Source: Candidatus Woesearchaeota archaeon (lineage in GTDB: Archaea > Nanobdellota > Nanobdellia > Woesearchaeales > JACRKL01). Taken from it: a stretch of DNA of 12,775 bases. This document shows, in pieces, positions 5,970 to 12,775 of this stretch. Position numbers and translations under genes: made by a program. The stretch spans positions 1 to 12,775 of the forward strand of contig JACRKK010000092.1 in NCBI GenBank assembly GCA_016219795.1. Direction: 5' to 3'. The stretch's first letter is position 1. Every line of letters begins with the position of its first letter. A model generated the notes under the pieces. It was not told the origin of the DNA. It ran no database searches and saw only the letters and a list, made by a program, of their open reading frames with translations.

Positions 5970-7493
5970 TTATTTTTTCTGCTTAATATGCCTCTCCCAT
6001 GCTTCCTTCTTTTCCGGAAAGTCTGAGCGGAAATGACAGCCTCTGCTTTCTTCACGTGTGAGTGCTGCCTGTGCAAGCAGAGTTCCCAAAGTAACCATAT
6101 TCTTTAATTCCATAAGCGATTCATTTATTCCTTCTTTAAATAATAAGTTAATGTTTTCCTCTACTTCTTTAAAGTAGATCAGTGCTTGCTGCAATTCATA
6201 TTCAGTTCTTACAATTCCTACATTCTTCCAAATAATTTGTTGAAATGAACTGAGCAGTCCATCACTTTTTGAAGATGTCAATGTAAGGGCATGCAACGGA
6301 TTTTTCTGAACGCTTTGGGAACTGTACGCTTTGCAGTCTTCAACCACAGCATCACTGAAAACAACAGATTCCAAAAGTGAGTTTGACGCAAGCCTGTTTG
6401 CTCCATGAACACCAGTACAGGTACATTCTCCACAGGCATAAAGGCAAGGGATGTTTGTCCTTCCATGGAGGTCTGTTTTGATGCCACCACAGAAGTAGTG
6501 GGCAGACGGTGTGATGGGAATAGGTTGCTTGGTCATATCAATGCCCTCACCCTTGAGGGTTGCATAGATCATAGGGAACCGTTGCATGATAAAATCAGCA
6601 GATTTGTGAGTAATATCCAAAACAACCTGTCCTTTTTTCTGCTCTGCAAATACTGCCCGGGATACAATATCACGGGGTGCAAGGTCTTTGGAAGGGTGGT
6701 AGTTATGCATGAATGGTTTTTTATCTGCGCCTATGAGGATACCGCCCTCGCCTCTGACTGTCTCTGAAATAAGGAACAGCCCATTTTTCCCTGCAAAGGC
6801 TGTAGGATGGAACTGCACAAATTCTAGGTCCTCAAGGATTGCACCTGCCCTGTACGCCATAGCCATGCCATCCCCTGTTGCAATCTTTGGGTTGGTGGTG
6901 TATTGGTACAATTGGCCAGCACCACCAGTTGCAAGGACAACTGCTTTCGACAAAAAGGAAAGGATTTCGTTGTTTTTGGTATCAATGACCAGAGCACCGC
7001 CTGCTTTTCCTTTTTCTAGAATAATATCAACAGCAAAATGGTGCTCAAAGAGGGTAATATGGAGGTTGTTTTTTGCCTGCGCAACCATAGCGCGCTCCAC
7101 TTCTGCGCCTGTTGCATCCTTTGCGTGGACGATGCGGTTGGTGGAGTGGCCTGCCTCTCTGGAGAGTTCAATAACACCATTTCTTGTAGTGAAGGCAACA
7201 CCTAAGTCAATAAGCTTTTGTATTTTCTCTGGAGCATGAGTCACCAGGAATTCCACTGCTGTCTTGTCACAGAGACCGTCTCCCACTCTAAGGGTATCTG
7301 CAATATGGGAGTCAAAAGAATCGTGCTGGGAAAGCACAGCTGCAATGCCTCCTTGGGCCTTGTTGGTGTTGCTCTCCAGAATGTCTTTTTTGGTGATGAG
7401 GGCAACCGTGCCCAGCTTTGCAAGCCCTAATGCGGCATTAAGTCCTGCAATGCCTGAGCCGATGACGAGAAAGTCGAATGGTTTCATATGCAT
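5970..7493 (-). CDS. nadB: L-aspartate oxidase
   Basis: Oxidises L-aspartate to iminosuccinate using FAD, with oxygen or fumarate as acceptor: the first step of de novo NAD synthesis (NadB-NadA-NadC). Family features: FAD dinucleotide fold GSGIAG (12-17), SNTNKAQGGIAAVLS (41-55), REAGHSTNRIVHAKDATG (112-129), EFVQFHPTA (224-232), SETVRGEGG (243-251), APRDIVSRA (272-280), AHYFCGGIKT (331-340), NRLASNSLLE (366-375) and ESRGCHFRSDFP near the end. The last two separate NadB from succinate dehydrogenase flavoproteins. At 507 residues it is full length. The start ATG at 7493 is about 26 nt from a TATA box, so leaderless. It stands alone: no nadA or nadC is in the window, so partners must lie elsewhere, or iminosuccinate is used differently. 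Confidence 0.95.
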   Translation of the reverse strand: MHMKPFDFLVIGSGIAGLNAALGLAKLGTVALITKKDILESNTNKAQGGIAAVLSQHDSFDSHIADTLRVGDGLCDKTAVEFLVTHAPEKIQKLIDLGVAFTTRNGVIELSREAGHSTNRIVHAKDATGAEVERAMVAQAKNNLHITLFEHHFAVDIILEKGKAGGALVIDTKNNEILSFLSKAVVLATGGAGQLYQYTTNPKIATGDGMAMAYRAGAILEDLEFVQFHPTAFAGKNGLFLISETVRGEGGILIGADKKPFMHNYHPSKDLAPRDIVSRAVFAEQKKGQVVLDITHKSADFIMQRFPMIYATLKGEGIDMTKQPIPITPSAHYFCGGIKTDLHGRTNIPCLYACGECTCTGVHGANRLASNSLLESVVFSDAVVEDCKAYSSQSVQKNPLHALTLTSSKSDGLLSSFQQIIWKNVGIVRTEYELQQALIYFKEVEENINLLFKEGINESLMELKNMVTLGTLLAQAALTREESRGCHFRSDFPEKKEAWERHIKQKK

Positions 7494-7513
7494 AAGAGAA
7501 GTGCATGGAATGG

Positions 7514-7523
7514 ACTATAAAAA
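7514..7523 (-). promoter_or_regulatory. TATA box for nadB
   Basis: TTTTTATAGT on the minus strand is centred about 26 nt upstream of the nadB ATG at 7493, implying a leaderless mRNA. Confidence 0.6.
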
Positions 7524-7638
7524 CGTTTGGAATCTCTCAGAGGGAGAATCCTGCTTATTTCAGATAGGGCAGAAAAGTATCAGAAATCCTGCTGATTCTT
7601 GAAAGATATCCGGTGGAAAGAAATATGTTTTTGGAAGA

Positions 7639-7662
7639 CACAGAAAACTTTCAGTTTTTGTG
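7639..7662. promoter_or_regulatory. Imperfect inverted repeat in the nadB/secreted-protein gap
   Basis: CACAGAAAAC pairs with GTTTTTGTG around TTTCA (9 bp with one G:T and one bulged A), just upstream of the TATA box of the plus-strand gene. It could be an operator in the divergent intergenic region; the evidence is weak. Confidence 0.2.
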
Positions 7663-7668
7663 TGCAAA

Positions 7669-7678
7669 TCTATGTAAA
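7669..7678 (+). promoter_or_regulatory. TATA-like box for the 279-residue secreted protein
   Basis: TCTATGTAAA is centred near 7674, about 28 nt before the ATG at 7703. It is a poor match to the consensus, but its spacing equals that of the other leaderless genes in the window. Confidence 0.35.
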
Positions 7679-7702
7679 TGAGTTTTTCTTTCAGATGAAT
7701 CT

Positions 7703-8542
7703 ATGGGATACAGAGAAGGATATATGGGAGTATACATCGCGTTTGCATTGTTGTTCAACACGGTTGCACTTGCTGAAGGTGCCCAAATTGCGATGGATAT
7801 TGAAATTAGCAACAGCCCTCTTTATTTTGACCAGCTGTTCATAAACCCGGATGATGCAGAACTGCAGGAAGGCATCTTCCTGATTACGCCATTTCCTGGT
7901 GAGACTAGAAATATAACGGTCTATGCAGATATCAGGGATAAGAATGGTTTTACCGATATTAAAGGGGTGTATCTTGTGTTTAATGGCACAAATATCAGCA
8001 TGCAACAGAAATTTGTGGGTGATGTAGAGATGGGTTTCTACGAAGCAATTGTGCTACTTCCATTTTATTATAAGCCGGGAAATGATACGCTGAGAATTAT
8101 TGCAGAGGACAGTGGTGGTGCTGTTGTTGAAGGCCTGATTAATATCAATGTTGTACCTGTCGTAAGTTTGTCTTTGGATACTACTACGCTTTCACTGCAG
8201 GGAACTACTTTGGAGCCATTGATTATCCAGGGGGATGAAGATGTAATGACACCGTCATCTCCTACACTTAAGAATACGGGAAATGTTCCTCTTCAAGTGC
8301 AGCTCAAAGGCAATGATTTTTTTGATGGTGCTATGCGGATTGAAGCTGCTGCTTGGCTTGCATCTCTTAACTCTGAGGGATTTAATGGATCTTCTATCCG
8401 ACTTGATTATTTGTATCAGGACATGAATGTTGTACTCAAGCCCAATGAGACATTGCCTCTATGGCTTCAGTTGGATACAGCAGAAGGGATTGCTTCCGGG
8501 CATTACCTGGGGAATATATCGATTGCAGGTGTTGCTTCATAA
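7703..8542 (+). CDS. Secreted beta-rich surface protein
   Basis: This 279-residue protein has a signal peptide (MGVYIAFALLFNTVALAEGA, starting at residue 8; ATG 7724 is the alternative start). The mature part is beta-rich with Asn-X-Ser/Thr glycosylation-like sites (RNITVY, FNGTNISM, GNDTL, FNGSS, PNETL, GNISIA). Segments such as SPTLKNTGNVPLQVQLKGND and KPNETLPLWLQLDTAEGIAS read like Ig-like 'NtGn.p' and 'ga.......l..p.g...G.Y.G.i.i' strands found in archaeal surface proteins. No C-terminal membrane anchor is visible, so it may be released or held by other envelope proteins. It is stylistically similar to the anchored protein at 459-1925. The function is not recognised. Confidence 0.8.
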   Translation: MGYREGYMGVYIAFALLFNTVALAEGAQIAMDIEISNSPLYFDQLFINPDDAELQEGIFLITPFPGETRNITVYADIRDKNGFTDIKGVYLVFNGTNISMQQKFVGDVEMGFYEAIVLLPFYYKPGNDTLRIIAEDSGGAVVEGLININVVPVVSLSLDTTTLSLQGTTLEPLIIQGDEDVMTPSSPTLKNTGNVPLQVQLKGNDFFDGAMRIEAAAWLASLNSEGFNGSSIRLDYLYQDMNVVLKPNETLPLWLQLDTAEGIASGHYLGNISIAGVAS

Positions 8543-8545
8543 CAT

Positions 8546-8913
8546 TTATTTCTTTTTTCCTGCAGCAGAGATCTGCTTAAGATATCTTTCTTCCAGAAAA
8601 ATATATTGCTTGAGTTCTTTGATAGTTTCTTTCAGGTCATGTAGCACCCAGCCGTCGCCGTGATTGTACTGTCAAATGACTTCGTCAATTATAGGTACAT
8701 AAATTAATATTCGTAATGTTTCATGTGCCGATATACAGCAGACTTGGTCTGCGCTGCCGTCGGTCTAAAGATAATGCCTACTTTAAAGAAGATCTTGACT
8801 TCATCTGGATTTTCAAATGTGGTAAAAGATTACCAAACATCGACATTATCAGACAATGCAAACCTATGGTTTGCATGTGTCAAGAACCACCTGCTTTTCT
8901 TTATAAAAAACAT
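8546..8913 (-). pseudogene. Possible decayed minus-strand gene
   Basis: Two protein-like frames run head to tail on the minus strand. The first opens at ATG 8913 (MFFIKKSRWFLTHANHRF), is broken by TAA at 8830-8832, continues with FENPDEVKIFFKVGIIF and ends at TAA 8704-8706. The second covers about 8764-8546 in another frame, with TGA at 8672-8674 between VPIIDEVI and QYNHGDGW, and ends LKETIKELKQYIFLEERYL plus a short basic tail. Joined, they would give about 120 residues with two stops and one frameshift between 8704 and 8764. The stop at 8546, 4 nt past the convergent gene, fits the compact layout. Against it: no family is recognised, and the region also contains plus-strand frames and strong hairpins. 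The last 33 codons from GTG 8647 could be a separate small gene. Confidence 0.3.
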
Positions 8914-8930
8914 GCAAGCGGTTCTTGAGC
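8672..8930. other. Hairpin-rich intergenic region, possible structured RNA
   Basis: This stretch has five inverted repeats: 8674-8690 (TGAC/GTCA core), 8737-8755 (GCAGAC/GTCTGC plus 2 bp), 8817-8841 (GGTAA/TTACC with ATGT/ACAT), 8852-8881 (13 bp with one bulge, core ATGCAAACC-TAT-GGTTTGCAT) and 8881-8927 (CAAGAACC/GGTTCTTG closing a longer loop). Two plus-strand frames also span it: 8716-8928 (70 residues) and 8723-8965 (80 residues), each about 26 nt from an A/T-rich box but with no recognisable domain. I cannot tell a structured RNA from a decayed gene or a short protein; the repeats are direct observations. Confidence 0.4.
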
Positions 8931-8953
8931 ATGCTCGGAAAAGTTGCGGAGCC

Positions 8954-9631
8954 CTAAATCCTTAGAATCGGAATATAGGTTTTATCCGCAGCATTCAGTG
9001 GCAGGCTAAGAGAAGTAATCCAAACGTCCTCTAAAGGAGGCACAACAAGAGAAGTAAGATTATGCCGTTGATAGGCTGCAAAATAGAGGCTCCGCAGGAA
9101 TTGTGTTTCGCCAAGACATTCAGGATTCTTTGCATGAAGTCCAAGATATCTGGTGTAGGATATATCAAGTGCATCGTCAAGTGCTATTCCATCTTTGCCA
9201 ACGAGTTCGGTGAGTACTTTGATAGACGGTTTTTCCTGTTGCAGATATTTTCCCAGATAGATCATTGCCCGCTGGCTTCCTTTGGGCATACCATGAATTT
9301 CGTACACATCACTTAAGAGTTCATAGGGCGTAGGTATTTCTGTTTTGGAGTTATGTAACGCAGCGTAGCTATGTGATAGTTCTTCAACATTGTATTCTAT
9401 TCCAGCAGCATCAAGAGGCCTGATGAATTTCTCAAAAGTATCTGCCCTAAATTGTTTTCCACTAAGTAGATTAGATACGGTACCGTGAGAAACTCCTGCA
9501 GCCTCTGCAATTTTTCTCTGAGCCCCCTGATGGGTTCCTAAAGCCTGACGATAAAGTGCTAGGAGGAGATTGGGATTATCCAATGTTACTCTGCTTGCAG
9601 GAAGAATATGTATTTGTGGTATTTTAGTCAT
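8954..9631 (-). CDS. XRE-like helix-turn-helix protein
   Basis: This 225-residue protein has an N-terminal Cro/C1-type helix-turn-helix: QRKIAEAAGVSHGTVSNLLS (38-57), followed by GKQFRADTFEKFIRPLDAAG. The remaining 145 residues are mostly helical (YELLSDVYEIHGMPKGSQRA, IYLGKYLQQEKPSIKVLTEL) and not recognised; they may sense a ligand or contact operon partners. It is the last gene of a four-gene minus-strand operon, 8 nt after the stop of the HAD gene and with no clear SD, so translation may be coupled. It may repress its own operon, whose TATA box is inside a palindrome (12297-12315), but this is inference. Confidence 0.8.
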   Translation of the reverse strand: MTKIPQIHILPASRVTLDNPNLLLALYRQALGTHQGAQRKIAEAAGVSHGTVSNLLSGKQFRADTFEKFIRPLDAAGIEYNVEELSHSYAALHNSKTEIPTPYELLSDVYEIHGMPKGSQRAMIYLGKYLQQEKPSIKVLTELVGKDGIALDDALDISYTRYLGLHAKNPECLGETQFLRSLYFAAYQRHNLTSLVVPPLEDVWITSLSLPLNAADKTYIPILRI

Positions 9632-9639
9632 TGTAGGTT

Positions 9640-10401
9640 TTACTCTGTCTTGAGGAGATTCACAGGCTCAAGTGGTTTCCTATAGGCTTCGGCTTCTTTG
9701 ACTGTGATTTGTGGGACCAAAGAATAGGGTGTACCTATTTCTCCGAGGACAACTGATGAACCTTCAGTACCGATATATTGGAGTACTAACGAAATATTTC
9801 CATGGGAAATGTAGTCTAATGGAGGGTATGCAGCATATTTCCCTCCTGAAAAAAGGGGACGTTCCTCTGTCCGCAGCGGCCCATAGATTGCCTGAAAACC
9901 TCTGTTGAAACTGCCGTCTCCTTTTGCCAGAAGGTCTGCTAAAATGTGCTCAAAGAGCACAGCATCATGATACAGATTTTGTTCAAGGATAAATACAATA
10001 CCAGCAGCACCATAACTCGGATCAGGTCTGTCACCAGGTCCATCACCAATAATAACCATACGCTTCTGTGCTTCTTCAAGAGAAAGACCAAAATAAGCCA
10101 TGACTACTATGTAATCTTTATCAGTAGTGATTGTTTCTCTCGTGTATATTTTTGAGAAATAGTGTCCGGTTCCTAATCTATTCATAAGCTCTTGTGTTCT
10201 CCACTCAAGAGCAGTAGTGGTAATGGTATGCATATAGTTTTCATGTGCAAGACGTTCAAGGGTTTCTTTGATGCCAGGACGCAGCCCCCAACTTCCAATA
10301 ATGTCAGGACTTAGCGGTTCGCCGGTTAGTGCCCTTGAGAAACTCTCAAAATTCCCCAACAGAAAATCCAAATCCCAACAGATGATTTTTGGCTTGGGCA
10401 T
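9640..10401 (-). CDS. HAD-superfamily hydrolase (phosphatase-like)
   Basis: This 253-residue protein has the four HAD motifs: CWDLDFLLG (8-16; Asp10 as nucleophile, Asp12 as acid/base), TITTTALEW (59-67; Thr for phosphate binding), Lys95 in TTDKDYIV, and IIGDGPGDRPD (117-127; metal-binding Asp). The fold is complete, and an extra C-terminal region of about 100 residues (GDGSFNRGFQAIYGPLRTEE onward) is not recognised. I chose ATG 10401: the frame could start with TTG at 10419, but that lies inside the previous gene, and GGTGA (overlapping that gene's TGA) lies 7 nt before 10401. The substrate is unknown. Its neighbour is a P-loop NTPase, so kinase plus phosphatase or NTPase plus effector are both possible readings. 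Confidence 0.85.
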   Translation of the reverse strand: MPKPKIICWDLDFLLGNFESFSRALTGEPLSPDIIGSWGLRPGIKETLERLAHENYMHTITTTALEWRTQELMNRLGTGHYFSKIYTRETITTDKDYIVVMAYFGLSLEEAQKRMVIIGDGPGDRPDPSYGAAGIVFILEQNLYHDAVLFEHILADLLAKGDGSFNRGFQAIYGPLRTEERPLFSGGKYAAYPPLDYISHGNISLVLQYIGTEGSSVVLGEIGTPYSLVPQITVKEAEAYRKPLEPVNLLKTE

Positions 10402-10408
10402 GGTATGT

Positions 10409-11593
10409 TCACCGTGCAACCATCATCTTTTTTTCCGGACTAAAGGTGTAGGTGGAATGGGGTTGAGACCCTATTCTGTAAGCAACGGTATAGGGTATGC
10501 CAAGCTGCTGAAGCAGCGATTCAACCATCCAGCTGGTTTTAAGATGAGAAGATAGGCCGCCATGATCATCCTGTGCAAAATAAAACTCTCCGCCAGAAGA
10601 GGAGGTAAGAGCATGCTCTTTCTTAAAGTAGTTCATTCCACTAGCAACCTTTGGATTGTCCCCTCTTTCAAAATCAGCCTGGAGCGTCTCTTCACCCTCA
10701 CAAGAGAGAAAGTACATGGATTTACGGGGGAAGACGTTAAATAATCTACACCTCGCCACCTCATCAAACGCATTTGCATCAGGTGGAAGACGCAAAGACT
10801 GCTTGATTTGTGCATACTGCTCTTGGGTCACTGCTGCATAGATTTCAAATGCTGCACCCATCCTTTCTGCCAAAGCCTGATAAATATCGTAGCTTTTTTT
10901 TGCCACAAGCAAGGGGGAGGGTTCAGACGGGTTTCTTGCTCTAAGTGCTGCATAATTCCTGAGAACCAAAGTCATATTCGCTGTGAGGGGATTGTCTTTA
11001 AGAGCATATCCACCCAGAAGTGCATTGCTGCACTGCCTGTCTGGAAGAATCTCCAGAAACGGTTTGAGAAGCAATGGATTGCGTGCGTATGTTTCAAGTG
11101 CTTCAGTTCGCAAGCCGAAGCTCTTTAGAAGATTGCTGACTGCAAGCGTTGTGGCCTCTCCTGGCGTTAAGTGGTGTTGTACTATTTGCTCAATAAGCAG
11201 CGGAATGCCCAACGATTTTTGAGCAATCCATTCCTGGTCTTTTTCCTGAGCGCCACTCCTTTGTGCATACGCCGTTGCTTCTTTGAGTGTCATGCCCATA
11301 ACTAAGACCGTCTTAGTGCCTCCATTCCATTTGTTGAGAGAATAGTCTTCTTCACCAGGGATAAGTGTTGTAAGAGAATAACCGTTCTCTGAAGGTAGTT
11401 TTACCCTAAAATCATTAAAGTCAACAGCGTGTAGTTCTGGATGCGTTTCCAGCACTCTTCGCTCAAGCGTGGTCTTCCCAACCCCACTTAATCCTTGCAG
11501 CACTATGAGTGTGGGCACTGTGGGTGTCTCTAGCAGAATTTGCTCTATTTCGCTCAATGCGCGTTCTTGGGAACTGGTAAGGACTAGGTTCAT
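10409..11593 (-). CDS. STAND-like P-loop NTPase, novel C-terminal domain
   Basis: This 394-residue protein has a helix (LTSSQERALSEIEQILLE) and then the Walker A motif GLSGVGKTT (34-42). A strand TKTVLVMGM (93-101) sits where a sensor residue is expected, and SLGIPLLIEQIV (127-138) resembles the GxP motif of STAND ATPases (NACHT/NB-ARC-like), which switch on when they sense a signal. A classical Walker B is not obvious. The remaining 250 residues contain no TPR, WD or LRR repeats and no recognised effector; they include HHLTPGEATTLAVSNLLKSF and YFLSCEGEETLQADFERGD. The SD-like GGGGGA (11611-11606) is 12 nt before ATG 11593. It overlaps the SD of the HAD gene by a few bases. A P-loop kinase is the main alternative reading. 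Confidence 0.8.
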   Translation of the reverse strand: MNLVLTSSQERALSEIEQILLETPTVPTLIVLQGLSGVGKTTLERRVLETHPELHAVDFNDFRVKLPSENGYSLTTLIPGEEDYSLNKWNGGTKTVLVMGMTLKEATAYAQRSGAQEKDQEWIAQKSLGIPLLIEQIVQHHLTPGEATTLAVSNLLKSFGLRTEALETYARNPLLLKPFLEILPDRQCSNALLGGYALKDNPLTANMTLVLRNYAALRARNPSEPSPLLVAKKSYDIYQALAERMGAAFEIYAAVTQEQYAQIKQSLRLPPDANAFDEVARCRLFNVFPRKSMYFLSCEGEETLQADFERGDNPKVASGMNYFKKEHALTSSSGGEFYFAQDDHGGLSSHLKTSWMVESLLQQLGIPYTVAYRIGSQPHSTYTFSPEKKMMVAR

Positions 11594-11609
11594 GGTGAGT
11601 GTTGTCCCC

Positions 11610-12245
11610 CTATCTGGTTGTTACTGGCACCAAATACGCAGCCGCTCTTTGGAACAGCGTCCCAACCACTTCCCTTGCCCTCTCCCCTAGTCTCTCCACA
11701 GAGCCTAAAGTCCTGTATTTCTCAGTGTTGAGATTATGCACGTATGCTGCAAGTATTGCCGTAGTCCCCAAGAAACAGACTGGGCTGTCAGGATCTATGT
11801 TCTGTGTTCCAGATCCACCGATGTAGGCTGCGTGGTGGGGATTTGGTTCAACAGTACACCGTGTAAGATGGAAGAGGCCCGTATCTTCTTTTCCCTCATG
11901 TCTTGCTACAATTCTGCCTGACTCTGCATTGTACACTGCTTTGTATCCTGAATTCAGAAGAGGTGACCTGTCGTATTCCTGATTCAATGCAGAGGTAAGG
12001 TCCGCGCAAATCCTGCTGTAGAGCCCATCTGCATCCTCTGTTGGTACATCTGGCCTTTCATGCGTAAGAGACATAGAACCACCATTATCGAGATTAACAG
12101 TAATTGCCTCAAGATCCTTGCGGGATAGAATCCTTCGCTTCAGAGGAGAGCCCATACGCTCTGCTTGGTCCCTCATCTGACCATCATCTCTGCCGGGAAA
12201 AAGGTCTCTGTCCTTGTAATGGGTCATGGCAGTATTAGTTTGCAT
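11610..12245 (-). CDS. Uncharacterised 211-residue protein, first in operon
   Basis: Not recognised. The protein is soluble with a charged N terminus (TAMTHYKDRDLFPGRDDG, ERMGSPLKRRILSRKDLEAI) and a middle region CADLTSALNQEYDRSPLLNS leading to a more hydrophobic C terminus (GTTAILAAYVHNLN, VGTLFQRAAAYLVP). No catalytic motif, signal or membrane helix can be assigned. ATG 12245 is preferred over 12251 because the SD GGGGG (12258-12254) is 8 nt away, against 2. It is followed 16 nt later by the P-loop NTPase, so it is probably a partner or substrate of the operon products. Confidence 0.65.
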   Translation of the reverse strand: MQTNTAMTHYKDRDLFPGRDDGQMRDQAERMGSPLKRRILSRKDLEAITVNLDNGGSMSLTHERPDVPTEDADGLYSRICADLTSALNQEYDRSPLLNSGYKAVYNAESGRIVARHEGKEDTGLFHLTRCTVEPNPHHAAYIGGSGTQNIDPDSPVCFLGTTAILAAYVHNLNTEKYRTLGSVERLGERAREVVGTLFQRAAAYLVPVTTR

Positions 12246-12293
12246 AATCATTACCCCCTTAAACTAAGTTACTACCCAGTGAGTACATTAACT

Positions 12294-12303
12294 AATATAA
12301 AAC
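12294..12303 (-). promoter_or_regulatory. Operon TATA box
   Basis: TTTTATATTAG-type sequence on the minus strand, centred about 53 nt before ATG 12245. It predicts a start near 12272 and a leader of about 27 nt carrying the SD. It is the only clear box for the four-gene operon. Confidence 0.55.
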
Positions 12304-12315
12304 TTCCTGTTTTAT
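12297..12315. promoter_or_regulatory. Palindrome over the operon TATA box
   Basis: ATAAAAC (12297-12303) and GTTTTAT (12309-12315) form a perfect 7-bp inverted repeat with loop TTCCT. It overlaps the TATA box, so a dimeric repressor bound here would block it. The A/T-only stem also makes a chance repeat possible. Confidence 0.35.
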
Positions 12316-12412
12316 TTTTTATCAAAACGTAAGATTTAAATAGAGAGATACACTTTTTATAATATTATTACCCTAAAAGAATCAAAAAAAGTCTGACCCC
12401 TGCACCGTAAGG

Positions 12413-12420
12413 TTTATATA
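12413..12420 (+). promoter_or_regulatory. TATA box for the winged-helix gene
   Basis: TTTATATA is centred about 27 nt before ATG 12444, with no SD, so leaderless. It argues against the in-frame ATG at 12423, which would sit too close to the box. Confidence 0.6.
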
Positions 12421-12443
12421 TTATGTATATTTACCATAATACT

Positions 12444-12650
12444 ATGGGAAAAAACCATAAAAGACCCAGGGATGAAATCCTGAAGTTTTTGCTCTCAAAT
12501 AAGGAAAGTGCATTTACTATCAGGGCCGTAGCAAAGAATGTGGCAGTTGACTATAAGACAACCTATCACATAATGAAAGACTTAATAGACACCAACACCA
12601 TTATTGCCAAACGTGCAGGCCAGACAATAGTATGTTCGGCATTGTATTAA
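12444..12650 (+). CDS. Small winged-helix DNA-binding protein
   Basis: This 68-residue protein (MGKNHKRPRDEILKFLLSNK at the start) is a single winged helix-turn-helix: FTIRAVAKNVAVDYKTTYHI forms helices 2-3, followed by MKDLIDTNTI and the wing strands IIAKRAGQTIVCSALY. The order matches MarR/ArsR-like or nucleotidyltransferase-associated wHTH domains; here it stands alone, as in many archaea. ATG 12444 was chosen from the TATA spacing (75 residues from 12423 otherwise). It reads divergently from the four-gene operon and may regulate it or the putative transposase gene downstream. Confidence 0.75.
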   Translation: MGKNHKRPRDEILKFLLSNKESAFTIRAVAKNVAVDYKTTYHIMKDLIDTNTIIAKRAGQTIVCSALY

Positions 12651-12659
12651 CTAAGATAC

Positions 12660-12669
12660 TTTAATATAG
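12660..12669 (+). promoter_or_regulatory. TATA box for the transposase-like gene
   Basis: TTTAATATAG is centred about 46 nt before ATG 12710. The predicted start near 12690 leaves a leader of about 20 nt with SD GAGGTG. Confidence 0.45.
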
Positions 12670-12686
12670 TAGTTCTTCTTTTCTCT

Positions 12687-12710
12687 TGGTTGACAGAGGT
12701 GTATCAACCA
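12687..12710 (+). promoter_or_regulatory. Hairpin holding the SD of the transposase-like gene
   Basis: TGGTTGA (12687-12693) pairs with TCAACCA (12704-12710): 7 bp around the loop CAGAGGTGTA. The SD GAGGTG is in the loop and the first base of the ATG is paired at the base. It may limit translation, or be a chance or element-end repeat. Confidence 0.4.
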
Positions 12711-12775
12711 TGGCGAGACCAAAAGGAAAAATAAAAGTTGTTTGTCAGAACAAGTCCTGTGAACTTTTCCGGAAA
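12710..12775 (+). CDS. IS1-like transposase, N-terminal fragment
   Basis: Only the first 22 codons are in the window (MARPKGKIKVVCQNKSCELF, then two more). A Cys-X4-Cys pair (CQNKSC) follows the basic start, resembling the zinc-ribbon opening of InsA/IS1-type transposases common in archaea; a related zinc-ribbon HTH protein would look the same. The SD GAGGTG is 8 nt upstream. The remaining gene and any terminal inverted repeats lie beyond the window, so calling a mobile element is tentative. Confidence 0.5.
   Translation, partial: MARPKGKIKVVCQNKSCELFRK

Noticed and set aside
6709..7239. Plus-strand 176-residue open frame antisense to nadB
   Set aside because: It lies wholly opposite a strongly conserved enzyme and reads as its complement.
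8723..8965. 80-residue plus-strand frame with an A/T-rich box at the right distance
   Set aside because: Not called as a gene: no domain, no SD, and it competes with another plus frame and a minus-strand candidate. It is kept only as part of the ambiguous region entry.
1..12775. CRISPR array
   Set aside because: No regularly spaced repeats of 20-40 nt were seen.

Overview
The window looks archaeal, and most likely from a small-genome DPANN-type lineage such as Woesearchaeota (the phylum is inferred). Three things point to archaea. There is a minus-strand tRNA-Tyr with the archaeal C1:G72 pair and an intron just 3' of the anticodon. Most first genes of transcription units have an AT-rich TATA box centred about 26 nt upstream of the ATG, meaning leaderless mRNA, while other genes use a GAGGTG-type Shine-Dalgarno (SD). 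There is also a Bat/HTH_10-type regulator.

Layout. 1-458: intron-containing tRNA-Tyr behind a leader that carries three hairpins and an exact copy of the first 20 nt of the tRNA. 459-1925 (-): membrane-anchored protein of beta-sandwich domains. 2022-2519 (+): small PepSY-like protein. 2695-4007 (+): dUTPase, a 31-codon small ORF, and a radical-SAM-like protein that has lost two of three iron-sulfur cysteines. 4004-4669 (-): thymidylate kinase, converging on the previous gene with overlapping stop codons. 4754-5952 (+): a 28-codon upstream ORF, the HTH_10 regulator and an unrecognised 136-residue protein. 5970-7493 (-): L-aspartate oxidase. 7703-8542 (+): secreted protein. 8543-8953: hairpin-rich stretch that may hold a decayed gene. 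8954-12245 (-): tight four-gene operon of an unknown protein, a compact STAND-like P-loop NTPase, a HAD phosphatase and an XRE-type regulator. 12444-12775 (+): small winged-helix protein and the first 22 codons of a probable IS1-like transposase.

How the genes work together. dUTPase (dUTP to dUMP) and dTMP kinase (dTMP to dTDP) are neighbouring thymidine nucleotide enzymes, and the degenerate radical-SAM protein between them resembles activators of anaerobic ribonucleotide reductase, so 2695-4669 reads as a nucleotide-supply patch. NadB makes the first intermediate of de novo NAD synthesis but has no nadA or nadC beside it. The 8954-12245 operon is the best candidate for an undescribed system: an NTPase with STAND-like features, a HAD phosphatase, a regulator and an unknown protein under one promoter whose TATA box lies in a palindrome. 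No defence or conflict role is proven. Nothing here was checked against a database.
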